From positions 1,488,001 to 1,552,000 of the forward strand of contig JAFEVB010000001.1 of assembly GCA_032629725.1 (NCBI GenBank): 64,000 nt of DNA, written 5' to 3'. Below the pieces are notes generated by a model that was not told where the DNA came from, did no database searches, and saw nothing but the letters and a program-made list of their open reading frames with translations. Of this stretch, positions 12,151 through 24,476 are shown one piece after another (position 1 is the stretch's first letter; each line of letters opens with the position of its first letter). The stretch comes from Gremmenia infestans. Its lineage: Eukaryota; Ascomycota; Leotiomycetes; Helotiales; Hamatocanthoscyphaceae. The translations under genes and the position numbers were made by a program.

Positions 12151-13990
12151 AGCGGCCGTTACTGCGAACTATGGACGTATTATTATCCTACGAATTGTGA
12201 GAGAGAATTGTTGCTAGGCTCCGGTATCAGCTGTATAGACGGACATGTTCAAAATGTTGGATTGTTTGATGCAAACCGTGTTCAAGATCTCATTTACGTT
12301 GAGTTCCGACACGTATGGTACTGTGATTGCATGTTAGATGCAAAGTTCAAGCAACTGGGCTGACTCAATCACATCAAAATGAGTATTGAATCCAGTCGGA
12401 CAGAGTCCTTAAACCACTCCTCAAAAGAATACCCTTTCCCCTATCCGCGGTCCACCATAAAATCCCAGTTTCAAGGGAAGCATCGCCCACCATAAACATA
12501 ACCAAACTCATACAACCCAACCCAATCTCTCCCAAAATCTCCTCCGGAAACCAAAAGTTCAAAAGCTCACAAACCCACCTTCAGAATACCACCACCATGT
12601 AACCATGACCCACGAAACATCATCTATCTCAGCTTAGATCGACATACATAGCTTTATCAAAATAGAAAACCCGTATACCGTACTATTCTAGTATTCCCCC
12701 CCCCCAAAAAACCTCAGACCTGAAAAGCATTACATACATACATACCCAACGAAGCTCCTCTACTATACGCAGAATCCCAGACATGTCTCAAATCAATCAT
12801 CAATATCAAGGAAATCAAATCAAATACGAGCAACAAACAACACTCAACACAATTATAGAAACGGAAAACACGAGCCGCATTCCCCATTCCACGTCCCGTA
12901 TCCAATCCAAGAAACGATCATCTCAACAACATTAATTCACGGAGTATTCACTTCATCTTCACTTCACTACTTCAGATCCACATGCACATGCACAATCCAC
13001 ACCAAGCTCCCCCATCCTCGTATAATCGCATCGTGCCATGCCTACAGTATCCCATCAAACACATAACAATAGAACACACATCATTAACGCAGGTACTCGG
13101 CAGCTCCTTCCATATCTAGAAAAGATGCATTGCAGAAGCTTCTATCACAATGAATTTAGGCATTGCGTCCCGAGGTTCATGAGATCTACCTTGGTACAAT
13201 ACTCCGACGTACGAGTATCCCGTCCACTTGGTCCTGGGGTATATGTAACTACTTTATTCCGTAGATATATATATTAAATGATCTGCTAATCCGATTACGC
13301 AGCTCTGCAGCTTGCAGCATATCCTGGTAGCTATAGCTATAAGTAGCTATATTATAGCGAGGTACAGTACAGTACGGGTAGCTGGGTCCGATCGGGGAAT
13401 TGCTGCATTGGGAAGGGAAGGGAAATATATATGCATGCAAATGAATGGAGATTCTTTAGGGGAAATAATAGGCTTTAGAGATTCGGATCGGAGAGATGAA
13501 TTGTTGAGCTTACTAGGTATGTATTAATTGAGTACTTTCGGGTATAGGTAATATAAGCGCACTAGGACAATTCGATTATTTTCCAAGATGACACTATTAT
13601 AAAGCAAGCAAGCAATGCGAAAAAGCAATGCCTTTCAAGCTAAAACTTACAAACAGTACTGCAGTAGAGTAGAGTCATTGGTATCATCGCCTTTACAGTT
13701 GAAGAATATAACGGAAATTTGTACATCGCATCCCAGGATCCTAACAAACATATCCGTATCGTATCATATTCCCAAACCCGCCTTTACGGAGTGCCGCACA
13801 CGGTAAAACCTACCGGCTCCGTACCTACATATCCATCATCCGTCTCCGTTCTCCGTCCCAGAACGGGACGGTGGCCCGATGCAGAGACAATGATAAACGG
13901 AACAACCCAACCCAACCCAGTTCATCCCACCCCACAACTTATCGGACCTTGCCCTGCCTGCTCCTGCGCTGTGCTGTACCTTGCGATGTG

Positions 13991-14034
13991 AGATGAGATG
14001 AGGTGAGGTGAGGTGAGGTGAGGTGAGGTGAGGT
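13991..14034. repeat. Pentanucleotide tandem repeat (AGGTG)n
   Basis: Two agatg units are followed by six perfect aggtg units (14001-14030). Confidence 0.95.
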
Positions 14035-14827
14035 TACAGTAGTACTGTACTTCACTTCGGAGTCCGTGGAGTGCTCGGGGCTGTACTATACGGAACTTGG
14101 GAAAGGTGGGCCGATGGTGTGCATGCAAGCGAACCTTCCATGAGACATTAAGGGTCCATTTTGTTTCGGAGACATGTCTGAAAGGAAATGCAAAGAATGA
14201 AGCTATTGATTATTCTAGGCGGAGATTTCCTAGAGAGCATTGACGATGTTCAAGGGAAGGAGGGAGGAGGGAGGCGGAGCGGAGCTTTGGCGACTAAAGA
14301 AAGGTTCGGTAGCCGGCAGGAGGGTAGATTAGGACCCTTGATGTGAGTAATATCGCTTGGCAACAGTACTTTGAATAGAAACATGATGTCATTGACCCCA
14401 AAATTCTTTGTCGATCAGTCTCACTTGAGGTTGTAGATTGCAGATTATTTTGCAGATTGTAGATTATAGATTGATGGAAAAACAATACCTCCACTGGAAC
14501 GATAAAAATAAGATAGTCCGATTCGATTCGAGCTTTTATCGTTGCTGCGTATCACCTTACTTTTCGTAATTATTTTTATAACCCTGCGATAGATGGCGAA
14601 ATGCTAAATTTATGTCATATATGGCGACGGTGTGGCAAAGAGTGGACATGCCAGACTGCAATATGACACTCGTGGTTCCAATGTTCTCCAGGTCTTACCC
14701 ACAACCTCTCCAGGTCGTGATGTGGGCTGTAGGCTGTGGGCTGTTTCCTGCATCATCTTGGAGTTAAGCTTACGGCAATAAACAAAGAAGATCGAAATCG
14801 TATCTGTACCTTTATCTGTATTCGAGC

Positions 14828-14848
14828 CTTGTCTTGTCTTGTCTTGTC
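14828..14848. repeat. Short tandem repeat (CTTGT)n
   Basis: About four cttgt units, degenerating into cctta units just downstream. Confidence 0.9.
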
Positions 14849-17320
14849 TTGCCTTACCTTACCTTGCAAAGCTTTATAGCGGCCACTGCTGTGGCTGGTG
14901 TCCTGCATGCACTGCACGACTTGGCAAGTTACCTAGTTGAAATGGATACTGTAGTGATAAGTAAAGGCGGGCGAAAAGAGGAGAGGAGAACAACAGTTGT
15001 TTCTTTCTTTCAGCGGTGTGACGTAGCTTGCATTTTGAAGACTCTCTCTCGCTTCGACCCATATAAGAGAAGATACCATTATTTATTACTGACTGAGTAT
15101 TAAGGCCGAGAAGATGCGATGATAGGCCTCGAGCCCACTCGCTTCCCCACTCTCCTCAGCCACAGTTTGGAACAATGGGATCGTGACCTAGGGCACTTGC
15201 ACTTGGGCGGGTGTTTCAGAATATGCGTAACCCCAGATTGGCCCAAATTTGTACTGGAGGTCTTTGGCGGTCTGGACCTAGATCTTCAAGATCCCTGATG
15301 GTTTGATCTGACCTGACCGACCGACTGCATTGACAGTCGCATACCTAAGATTAATCGCCATTGGTGCATGGCGAGCGAGGTATGGTAATAAGTACTCCGC
15401 GGAAGATTGACTTTCCTTGCTAGCTCTAGCAGTGGGAAAAAAAAAGAAAAAAGAAACCATAACTTTTACTTAACCCGAGTTGTATCTGTATGCCGAGTGA
15501 AAAGCGCAAAGGGCAAAATTGATGACGGAGGTGGCGCTTGTCATCGAGCTTCTGCGCGCATCGGCGCATGCAATCTGACCTCTCGGATCTCTTGCTTGGG
15601 ATGTGAGCCCCGTCTCCGATGTGGCTGAACACCCTCTCTTTGCGTTCAAGCCACGCAAGCACTTGCCACATCTAAACCTCTTGAAGAAATGATTCTCAGT
15701 TACCAAGAATGGCCCATGAGCTTTTATGCCGCACCATACGGAGTGTGGCTCCTTGAAGCCTCATAGTTCGTTGTCGGCTCACCCATGGTCATTGTTCGCG
15801 CTTCGAAGCGCCCGTTTCGAAGGATCGCATTTGAGAGTTGGATGGTTAAAATTGAGATCCCGATGCGAGAGTAAAGGTCTGGTCCTTTCCTACTGGGCTA
15901 CCCCTGCCACCCCGTCACCCGCGAAATGATGTGGGATTTGGCGCAGATGTGACATTCCCCTCAAATTTGCCCATATCTATACCGCTGGAACTGTAAAACG
16001 CGTCCGGACTGAAGACGTGCTTCGGGAGATGTCCTTTATCAATCGGTTGTGATTTCCCTTGGGTAGTATAGGGATAGTCTCGGAGAGTGAAGTTTCGGTA
16101 TGGCTATGTCTCGAATAGAAGTTGTTTCTTACTGGCGGGCTTCTAGCCTGATACTGAAGTACGTTTGATAAGTCCCCGTGAGTCGTCGGAGCACAGAGGC
16201 CGAATCCGTCCTACAAAAAGCTTATTCAACATATGGGGGTCTCTTATCAATCAGATGACTACCATCTATTCTAAAGGATTGCGGTAACATCTAGGCTTTT
16301 TGGTGTTTTGTTTTGTTTTGTCAGTGACGGCATGGTCTATTCGACTTAGACTAGTAATCTCACTCTGGCTTGCTAAGGAAAGAGGTGCCGGTATGTAGCC
16401 GTTGTATTGATGTAGAAGCTAGATGAGAAGGTGATCGAAATGGGTTTGAAGTGACAGAGATCTTCAAAACTTACGATGTATAAGGCTGTGGCTTTGTGGC
16501 TGTGTATGAAGGACCGGTCTAGGTGGAATTTGTAAAGACATTCTTTTGGAACTCCGCATTAGTGATCCGTACTGTATGAGCTGAGCCGAGCAGATGGAGT
16601 AATGGAGGCCCAGGGCAATTGATACTGATACTCATCACGATTGTTCTCTTGGTGGCATATTGCATTGTGCAAACGCCACCACGGTTGGTTGCACCACAGA
16701 ACGTGGGCGCCAATGGAGAGAGTCACAAAGGGAGAAAGAGAGAAACAAAATGGCATAACCCCGTGTCTCAGCTTGGAGACGTGATGTTGATTGACTGGCA
16801 GCTGTGGATTGATGTATATTATTCTAGGCGTGACAAGAAATGTACCTAATGTATGGCATTGTGTCCAAAAAGAACTCCTCTCTTTCAGTTGTGTGGTGCC
16901 AAAGACTCTTTCGCATACAAAAGGTGAACAGGCATCTTGCCAGTAAGGCGATCGCCACCTCTGGGATAATCGCTCCCCGATGAGGACTGGCGGTGGCTGA
17001 GGACGCGCTGGCCATCACGTCTTCCCCGATGGGCGATCAACGCTGCTTTTTCAAGTCGGCTCGAGCATCGAAAACGACGCGGACGCGCACCAGGCTTTGG
17101 CTCTGGCTCTGGCTTTCTGGGCGGTCCCCACATGGCGTAGCGCTATCAATCCCCAGCTAGACCCCTCCCTTGAACAACTAAGTGGTACCTAACTAGGTAC
17201 TAGATACCTCTCCCCTACCTACTCTGCTACCGTACCCAAGGTACCTCTGCTATTCTGCTAGATATTCTGCATCTGCTATTCCGCTCCCCTAGCTATTATA
17301 GCCAGGGACCTAGGGAGTCA

Positions 17321-17383
17321 CTTCCACTTCCATTTCCACTTCCATTTCCATTTCTGCACTTCCTCCCCTCCCCTCCCCTCCCA
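17321..17383. repeat. Pyrimidine-rich tandem repeats (CTTCCA/TTTCCA and CCCCT)
   Basis: Alternating cttcca and tttcca hexamers (17321-17355) are followed by four cctcc-type units. They lie about 450-500 nt upstream of the predicted grainyhead start, and such CT-rich tracts are common in fungal promoters and 5' leaders. Confidence 0.85.
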
Positions 17384-17804
17384 CTTACACTATACTACAC
17401 CTGTAGCTCCATCTAATCCTCGTACTCGCCGTATGGACCCTGAGACCCACGGCGCCCCCCCCTGCCATTGTTTTGAGATCTTAGTGGAACTTACCGTCAT
17501 TCCACTCCCTTCCGCCATATAATATCAACCTTCTCTTCCACTATTATTTCGCCGTGCTACGAGTACTTAAACTACGGCTTCAAAAAGATAAAAAGACTGA
17601 CAACTTCCATTCCCCTCACGCTCGCTACTACCACTACTTGGTCATTTGGACGTCATCATCAGTCAGTCAGTCAGATTCACATGATTCCACCGAAACACAT
17701 ACACATCCACGACCCATCTCAGCTCTCCGCACTTAAAGGTAGCTCTGCCAAGCTGTCGTCTCCAAAATAGATGAGCTGTACCCAGCTCACTCCCAAATCT
17801 CCAG

Positions 17805-20459
17805 ATGTTTCGCAACCGGTAAGCATACTAGAACCCAAATAGAACTATGAAAGATGCAGCCTGCGCGCCTAGACATTATGCATCTACGTTGTTGCGCGAT
17901 TGGAGAAAACTGGAAGCAATACAGAGCTGACCTTTTCGCGCACCAGGACGTCTTCACAAAAGCCAGGCGATGATTTCATTGCAACTTTCCGGCAAACTTT
18001 CCCAGAGGTCGCAACGACGACGGCGGGGTCAAGTTCTGGAAATACTCTTGGCGTGGCAGTCGCCGGCGGGCCATTACCAGACCCAAAGTATGTATATATC
18101 AAACGCCTTCTCCCAAGCTAAATTAGCTTGCCTTCAAACCCTCTGCTACCAATATCGTTTTCCTTCACCATGAGTTCTAATTGTTACTTTGCTGACACTT
18201 CTCATCTACAGACATAACAGTTTAGGACATGAGGATATAAAAGATCTCGATCCTACGCCCAGAGCGCAGAACGAGCCATGGCGCTTCACACCTTCTCTCC
18301 TCGATCCGAACTCGTTTGCCTTTTCCAATTTCGCAAACCAGCCGCCTGGATACTATACCCCTACTCCAGGCGGTACAAACACATTATATCACAGCCAGGC
18401 TGGTGATCTACATACTCCTGGGATGGGCATGGGCATGGGTCTTGGAACCCCTCTTTCTATGCCCTCCTCTTCTGATGGGCTTCATGCTAGCACCATGATG
18501 GACATGTCTGGATTTGGTCACCACATGCATCCCCAATTTCACAACTTTAATCCATTTGGCCACCAACAGCATCATCACCATCAACAACATACGCAGCAGG
18601 ATTCATTCGCGCCCTCCTCTTTCGTACACCAGGACACGGGTTACGAGACAATGGACCACGATGGGTCGCCCATGGACGATGAGGGACGCATGGGCTCAAT
18701 GGATTCCAATCTGCAGCATCAGTCTCCTGTCGTGGCTTTCCAGCCTACACATTACGATACGGCAATGCCTGCCCAAATGCCCCCATCTGCGGAGAAGTTT
18801 CGCTTCCATGTTACTATGAACGCCCCAACCGCCATGATCAAACATGCTGATGAAATCCCCATCACTTATCTCAACAAGGGTCAGGCATATTCAATTTCTA
18901 TCATTGACACTGCTCCTGCAACGCCATTAACCCCCGGGTCGAAATACAGAACTTTCGTACGAATTTCTTTCGAGGACGAACAACAGCGACAAAAGCCTGG
19001 GACGTGCTGGCAGTTATGGAAGGAGGGTCGCGGAACAAACGAAGCTCATCAACGTGGAGGCAAGCTCCAAGCGGTCGAGTATGTCGAGGCAAACCAGCCT
19101 GCAGAGAGTGATGATAAGAGGACTCGAGTAGATTTGGATACCGCATCTTTCGATGGGTTCTCGGTTGTATGGACACCTGGCGCGAACGGCTCCTCAGAAT
19201 GCAATATTGCTGTCCGGTTCAACTTCCTCTCCACTGACTTTAGCCATTCCAAGGGTGTCAAAGGGATTCCTGTGCGACTTTGCGCGAAAACCGAGACTAT
19301 TTCAAGCGGCTCGCCTCGCGCCGACAATGAAGTCTCCGAGGTTGCGTTTTGCAAAGTCAAGCTTTTCAGAGATCATGGAGCGGAACGGAAACTCTCGAAC
19401 GACGTCGCACACGTGAAAAAGACAATCGAAAAGCTTCAGCAACAGATCGCTCAGGCCGAGACTGGCATGAAGGACTTTGGTAAACGAAAAAGAACTGGAT
19501 CGATCTCCAAAGTGCAACCTAGTCAGCGCCCGGGCAAGGTTCAAAAGCATAAGAGAACATGGTCAATGTCATCAGCATCCTCTGGCGGAGCAAGGTTGCC
19601 TGTTGAAGAGGATCTCCATTTTAAGCTTCAAACTATGCAAGACATGTTCACAAGCACGAGGCCAGTTAGTATCTTATATCTCCGCGGATCAGAAGAGGAC
19701 GATCCAGATCTTCACCCAGTCGCTCTGGTCGGTGAGCCTTTGGATCTGACCAAGGTGGACTCGAGAGGGAGCAATTTATGGCAACAGAGGACTAGCGATC
19801 ACAGCTCTACAACCGGAACTTCATCGTTTGTCTCTCCTTCCCCGAGTTCCATCTCTCTGCAGTCCCAGGGTCAAACTGGCACGTCAACGAATGCTGGCGG
19901 CCAATGGGATCTCCAGTCGTTAGCACCAGCAGATGTAACCTCATCGAATCCTCAGCAGCTCGCAAGCCCACCGGATCAACTCACAAAGGTTCCCAAACCC
20001 GATGAAGCCGGAAGCTTAAGTGGGTGGATCGAGGCTTTAGGAGTTGATTCTTCCTACAAACCGCCCGTGGTGGAACGTGTTATCAAGCCTGCGGCCTGCT
20101 TTTATATTCTTCGTCGCGATCCGATCCAGCCAGATAAGCACGAGTATTACAAGGCTGTGTATCTGATGCAGAGAACCCTCAAGGATTTCACAAATAGCAT
20201 TGCGGCCAAATGGAACATGGAACCAACAAGGATCTTACGTACCATCCACGTCCTCGACCGTGGTCTTGAGGTTGAAATGGACGATGATGTTATTGGCGAA
20301 CTCACCGAAGGCCAGGACCTTATTATGGAGATTACCGAAATCCAAGGCCAGGTCAAACGCGAATGGGAAATGTCCGATGTCAGTGTTGACAGTGACAACC
20401 CCAGCGGCACGCAGAATGTAATCCAAAGCGAGGGATACGAACTTCGCCTAATGTTTTGA
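17805..20459 (+). CDS. csp-2: Grainyhead/CP2-type transcription factor (csp-2-like)
   Basis: This is a nuclear DNA-binding factor. The Neurospora grainyhead-like gene corresponds to csp-2, needed for conidial separation. Exons 17805-17818, 17947-18087 and 18212-20459 give 800 residues. The first exon has 14 nt (MFRN plus two bases), and splicing gives MFRNRTSSQKPGDDFIATFR. It was chosen because the second exon has no in-frame Met and the phase fits. The N-terminal activation-like part holds a Gly/Met run and a His/Gln tract (about residues 168-180). The CP2 DNA-binding domain spans about 245-440 (EKFRFHVTMNAP, SKYRTFVRISFED, CWQLWKEGRG, DGFSVVWTPGANG). A short coiled coil and a basic GKRKR follow near 475. 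The C-terminal about 100 residues look like a dimerisation domain. The start is the least certain part. Confidence 0.88.
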
Positions 20460-21165
20460 TACTCTTGGTTTCTTTTGCCTTTTTACTTCTCTTAATACTT
20501 TTTTACTTTTATACCCAACGACCCCAACATGGTCATGTAATTGTTACGACCGTCATCATGTATTGACCTAAGGGTGGGCGGGAGAAGTGTTTTCAAAGGC
20601 GTCAAGTTGCTTTCTAAGATACCAGTTCCATTCGTTGGGACACCATTTCCTCGAGATCCGCGCACGCGCGTCCTTGGCACATGTACAATGACGGTTCAAT
20701 CCAAGGCCCGTGCATGAAGGCGGCTAGCATATTTCTGATGCCGATATCGATGCCATACAAAACTATGGAAGGCTTTTAGGCTTCTAGATTTTGCTGGGCC
20801 GGGAACTTCTCCCCCTTTCTTCTTCTCGCATATACTTTGGGGCCCAAACCCGTACCTTTTTTCTTTCAACATTCCTTTCATCTTCATGGTGGGCTTGTTT
20901 GTAATCTTACATGAGCAACGTACAAGATAGGCTGGAGGACAAGATGCATGCATGATATAAGGAGGCTACGACGCACACGATTCTTTTTTGATTGATCGAT
21001 CATCTCGATTTCAGGCAGGCGTTTCCTTCAAGAAGCCGCCAGAAGTTAGAGAAGAAGATGAGGATGTATACGGATGGATGGATGGATGATTTTGGCATAT
21101 TTGATTGATCAATGGCATGGCTACAATTCGCATAGCAGGGGCAGCAAGATCAAAATTAAACCTCA

Positions 21166-21190
21166 AATACAATACAATACAATACAATAC
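21166..21190. repeat. Pentanucleotide repeat (AATAC)5
   Basis: Five perfect aatac units. Confidence 0.95.
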
Positions 21191-21484
21191 TATCCGAGTT
21201 CACACCTCCGTCCATCACCTATTTACGTATTCTTCCGTGCCTTTCCGACTTGAATCTCCCACCCGAACAGATCTCAAGCCTCGACCGGTGCCACTGTGTA
21301 CTAACCAACTAACACTCGATAGGGGAGCGCCTCTGAGCTTTAGCAGCACTCAAGCGCGACTTATAAAAAACGGCTGTCACTCCAAAACATGTCAAACTTT
21401 AATCAGTAGCCCCTCCACAATTCGTCCCTGAATTTCCTTTTTCAATTTTCACTTTTCATTTTTGATTTTTCCCCCCTCCTAGAC

Positions 21485-21504
21485 GGTAGGGTAGGGTAGG
21501 GTAG
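21485..21504. repeat. (GGGTA)n tract
   Basis: Three to four ggtag/ggta units. It is similar to telomere sequence but lacks the TTAGGG register, so it is not called telomeric. Confidence 0.85.
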
Positions 21505-21867
21505 GATGATTCGGGCTGAGGCGCGCCCGCGTCGTCGTCAGGAGAAAATGTGCATTTACTGGCTAGCTAACATTCTCCATAACGACGGATCACTTTTCAC
21601 TTCCACTTCCCCCGCAGGGGCGACGATCAGGGAAGGGCTAGGCCAGACTCGACTCGCCCGCAGAGCAGAGCAGAGCAGAGCCGATGATACTGTTACTGGA
21701 CAGAGGTAAGATTTGCGCTTCAGCCACAATGCGATCGACGGACTATTGGCTTGGTTGGGTTAGGAGTGGCGAGTGTAGTCTAATGTACAGGGAAGGGGTG
21801 GGGTACGGTGGGGTTAAGCTGGTGGCCTATTTCCGAATTCGCGGGAATGAGATGGGATGGGTACTGA

Positions 21868-21893
21868 AGTAGGTAGGTAGGTAGGTTGGTAGG
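21868..21893. repeat. (AGGT)n tract
   Basis: Repeated aggt units with one ttggt interruption. Confidence 0.9.
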
Positions 21894-22153
21894 TATGAAA
21901 AGTAGTAGCTATAGAAAAGCGTGGGAGAGTAAGCTAGCTATCTCGTTTCAAACTGCCGTGAAAAGACCCTGGTAAGGTAAGGTAGCTAGGGTGGGCTCGA
22001 AGGGCTGTGATGTGTTGTGCTAGACGGGACGGATCTGGGCGTGGAAATGATCGAGGCAAGCAGGCAGGTCCCGACTCCCAAGGTAGTGGACGATCCGGCT
22101 TAAATTACAGTAACGGTCTGCCGGTTATTAGATAGAGACTAAGCGACGGACGG

Positions 22154-22170
22154 ACGAACGAACGAACGAA
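22154..22170. repeat. (CGAA)4 tract
   Basis: Four perfect cgaa units. A similar tract recurs at 32087-32104. Confidence 0.9.
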
Positions 22171-22454
22171 GCTCTTGCTGCTTTTTCTTTTCCCTCGGGT
22201 CCCCTTGCGAGTCAAGACAAGGGAGGAGAGGAAACCCAGAACGATGGTCGAGTCTAGAGCGATGGAGGAAGCTCGGCGGAAGAGAAGCTTTCAGGGATGG
22301 ACGAGATGGGAGAGAGAAAAAAGTCTTACGGTAATTCATCAGTCGGTCCTTCCTTCTTCGCTGGCTGCCTCGCTTCGTACAGCTGGTCAAGGATGTTGTT
22401 GTTCGTCTTGATATAGACCGATTATCTAGGTTGAGCGGGCGGGCTGGGCTTCGG

Positions 22455-22493
22455 TTTGGGAAAGGGAGGGAAGGGAAGGGAAGGGAAGGGAAG
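22455..22493. repeat. (GGGAA)n purine tract
   Basis: Seven runs of three G on the plus strand spaced by one to three bases, able in principle to form a G-quadruplex. Confidence 0.9.
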
Positions 22494-22621
22494 ATCAAGT
22501 GCCAGCGCATTGCATCTGGCTGCTGCATAGCGGGAGCGGGACAGCGTCCGTAATGTAGTGTAGTGTACGCAGGAGGTACATGGGACTATGATATGGCATG
22601 GCATGGTTTGGGTATGGCATG

Positions 22622-22672
22622 GGCATTGGCATTGGCATTAGCATTGGCATTGGAATTGGCATTGGCATTGGC
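22622..22672. repeat. Imperfect (GCATTG)n repeat
   Basis: About eight gcattg-type hexamers with single-base variants. Confidence 0.9.
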
Positions 22673-24476
22673 TCATGTGAGGAAGTGCATGTCGTATTGT
22701 AGAAGTCGGTCGGTCTGTCATTTTAGCGTGAGGCTTGAAGGGACTACTTAGACTAAAACATACTATACTGTAGTGAGAAGGTGGGGGTGGTGTTTAGTAG
22801 AGTACTAAGTGAAGTGAAGGTGAAGTGAGCTGTGGCACAGGCAGAAAGAAATGGCCCTGACATTCCCACGTGTAGGTAGGTGTGGCGGCGAGGGACCAAC
22901 GTGCAAACCACGCTGCTCTAATGTAAGTAAAATGGCCTGAGGGCCGGTGGCTAGAACTCCGTAAATGATTCGATAGCATGTGAGGGAGGGCTCCTCTAAG
23001 CCACAGTGTGGTGAAAAGGGGGAAGTGTGCTCAGCGCCACAGGGATCTATCCCGCGACAGGAAAGAGATTGTCGGTGGTGTTGACAGGATGATCGACGGG
23101 TGACGAACAGGTACATCTGGATAGGTCATCTCCGTAGATTAATGTTAGGTCGGTCAGGGATTGATCTTTGGAAGTAAGTTCAGGGACTTTTAAGTATGGA
23201 GACCTGTGGCTGAACTCTACCGTACTGTTAATCACGGCATTATACGATATAGGTATAGCTAGCTGATTTACATACCTAAGAGTGTTACTTTACTGTTGGT
23301 TGTTTGGATCTCGATTCAGTAGGTAAGTGATTCTTTCCGAATCCGATCCATGGAAACTCTATATATTATCACTTGACCAATCAGACCCGACATCTCGGAT
23401 CTCGGAAGTGGGCTTGTATTGTAGAGATGAGATGTCGCTCGTGTTCGTCTTCTTTCATGAAGTTAGAACTATCATTGAGGCTAAAGTATACTATGTCAAC
23501 GACACGGCTTTCGCGTTCACGTGACCGCATTTCTTGTTGAGGTGCTCTAGAAAAGCTACCTTATGTCTACTCAACTAGAAAGCATGAAGAGCCTGCTCTA
23601 TTCCATCTTACGGTGCCATTATTCAGATCGAATGTCACTGTGGCTCGTGATTCGCACCTGGACAGCCTTGTAGCGTGGACCGCATAGAGAGAACGTACGT
23701 TGAGGGTTGAACAATTTGTGAGATGCAACTAGCGATATTGGGGATCGAATCACATGCTGGAAGGGCAGGATAGGTCTTGGGTAGTGATGCCGAGAAGGAA
23801 GGCGCGCGCAGGTGTTCATTTGGCGGCGGGGTATAATGCGGGGGTTTGTAGTAGAGTGAAGGCCGTAAATGATAAAATTGAACGAGTTGTTGGCTGTGCA
23901 CTGTGCTGGAGAGTAAAGGTTGGAGATTGGCGTATAGTAGAGCCAACTTAGACGTGTAGCACGCCTGCATGCAAAGATAGTAGTCCTAGAAATGCCAAAT
24001 TGTAGAGCTGAAAGAAAAGCACGCACGCATCGAGAAACAGGTACATTCCTCTGATAAGTGTAGAACTACCCGCCCCTATTAGTGATTCTTACAATGATTG
24101 GGATTTTCGGGAAAAGGTACATCAGGTGGAAATATATCTTTACTTAAAGTACATTAGCAATGCCAGACTTTTCTAGTGACAAATATCGTGTGGTAAATCT
24201 ACCTGCTTCCACCACATATACACTCATTCTTAGCGAAACAGAGAAGAACATAGGACAATGAGGTTGATTACATTTAGCGTGTAAGCAAACAACCCTCATT
24301 ATGCTACACTATGCATTCATCAGTCGCATTAAGACGAAAACCAGAACTGCTCTGTAGTGGGTATCGTACATAAAGAATCGCGGAAACTCAACGTCGCTGT
24401 TCCATCACATATTTCCCAAATCCCTGCGTTAATTACGCCCCAGTTCTCTACAGTCAACACACCCCCTTTATATCAA

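Larger units (their letters stand above)
10469..17804. other. 7.3-kb gene-poor region upstream of the grainyhead factor
   Basis: No ORF above about 100 codons has plausible composition or recognised motifs, apart from the degraded fragment at 11905-12150. The stretch holds short tandem repeats (13991-14034, 14828-14848, 17321-17383) and A/T- and C-runs. Part must be promoter for both flanking genes, which point away from each other. A long 5' leader, cis-regulatory DNA or noncoding RNA are all possible, and I cannot tell which. Confidence 0.6.
20460..24476. other. 4-kb gene-poor region, convergent 3' ends
   Basis: This lies between the 3' ends of the grainyhead factor and the ELYS-like gene. 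It has no credible coding region and many simple repeats (listed separately) rich in GGGTA, GGGAA, AGGT, CGAA and GCATTG units. It is unusually long for a convergent spacer in this window. Confidence 0.6.

Noticed and set aside
10469..17804. tRNA or 5S rRNA genes in long spacers
   Set aside because: Looked for B-box-like (ggttcgantcc) and 5S-like sequence on both strands by eye and found no convincing match; a tRNAscan run would be decisive.
21485..21504. Telomere-like GGGTA array
   Set aside because: Unit is not TTAGGG and the tract is short and internal.
22139..22528. 129-codon minus-strand open frame
   Set aside because: Made of simple repeats (CGAA, GGGAA); Pro/Ser low complexity only.
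23619..24026. 135-codon minus-strand open frame
   Set aside because: No motif, composition like non-coding DNA, no splice context.
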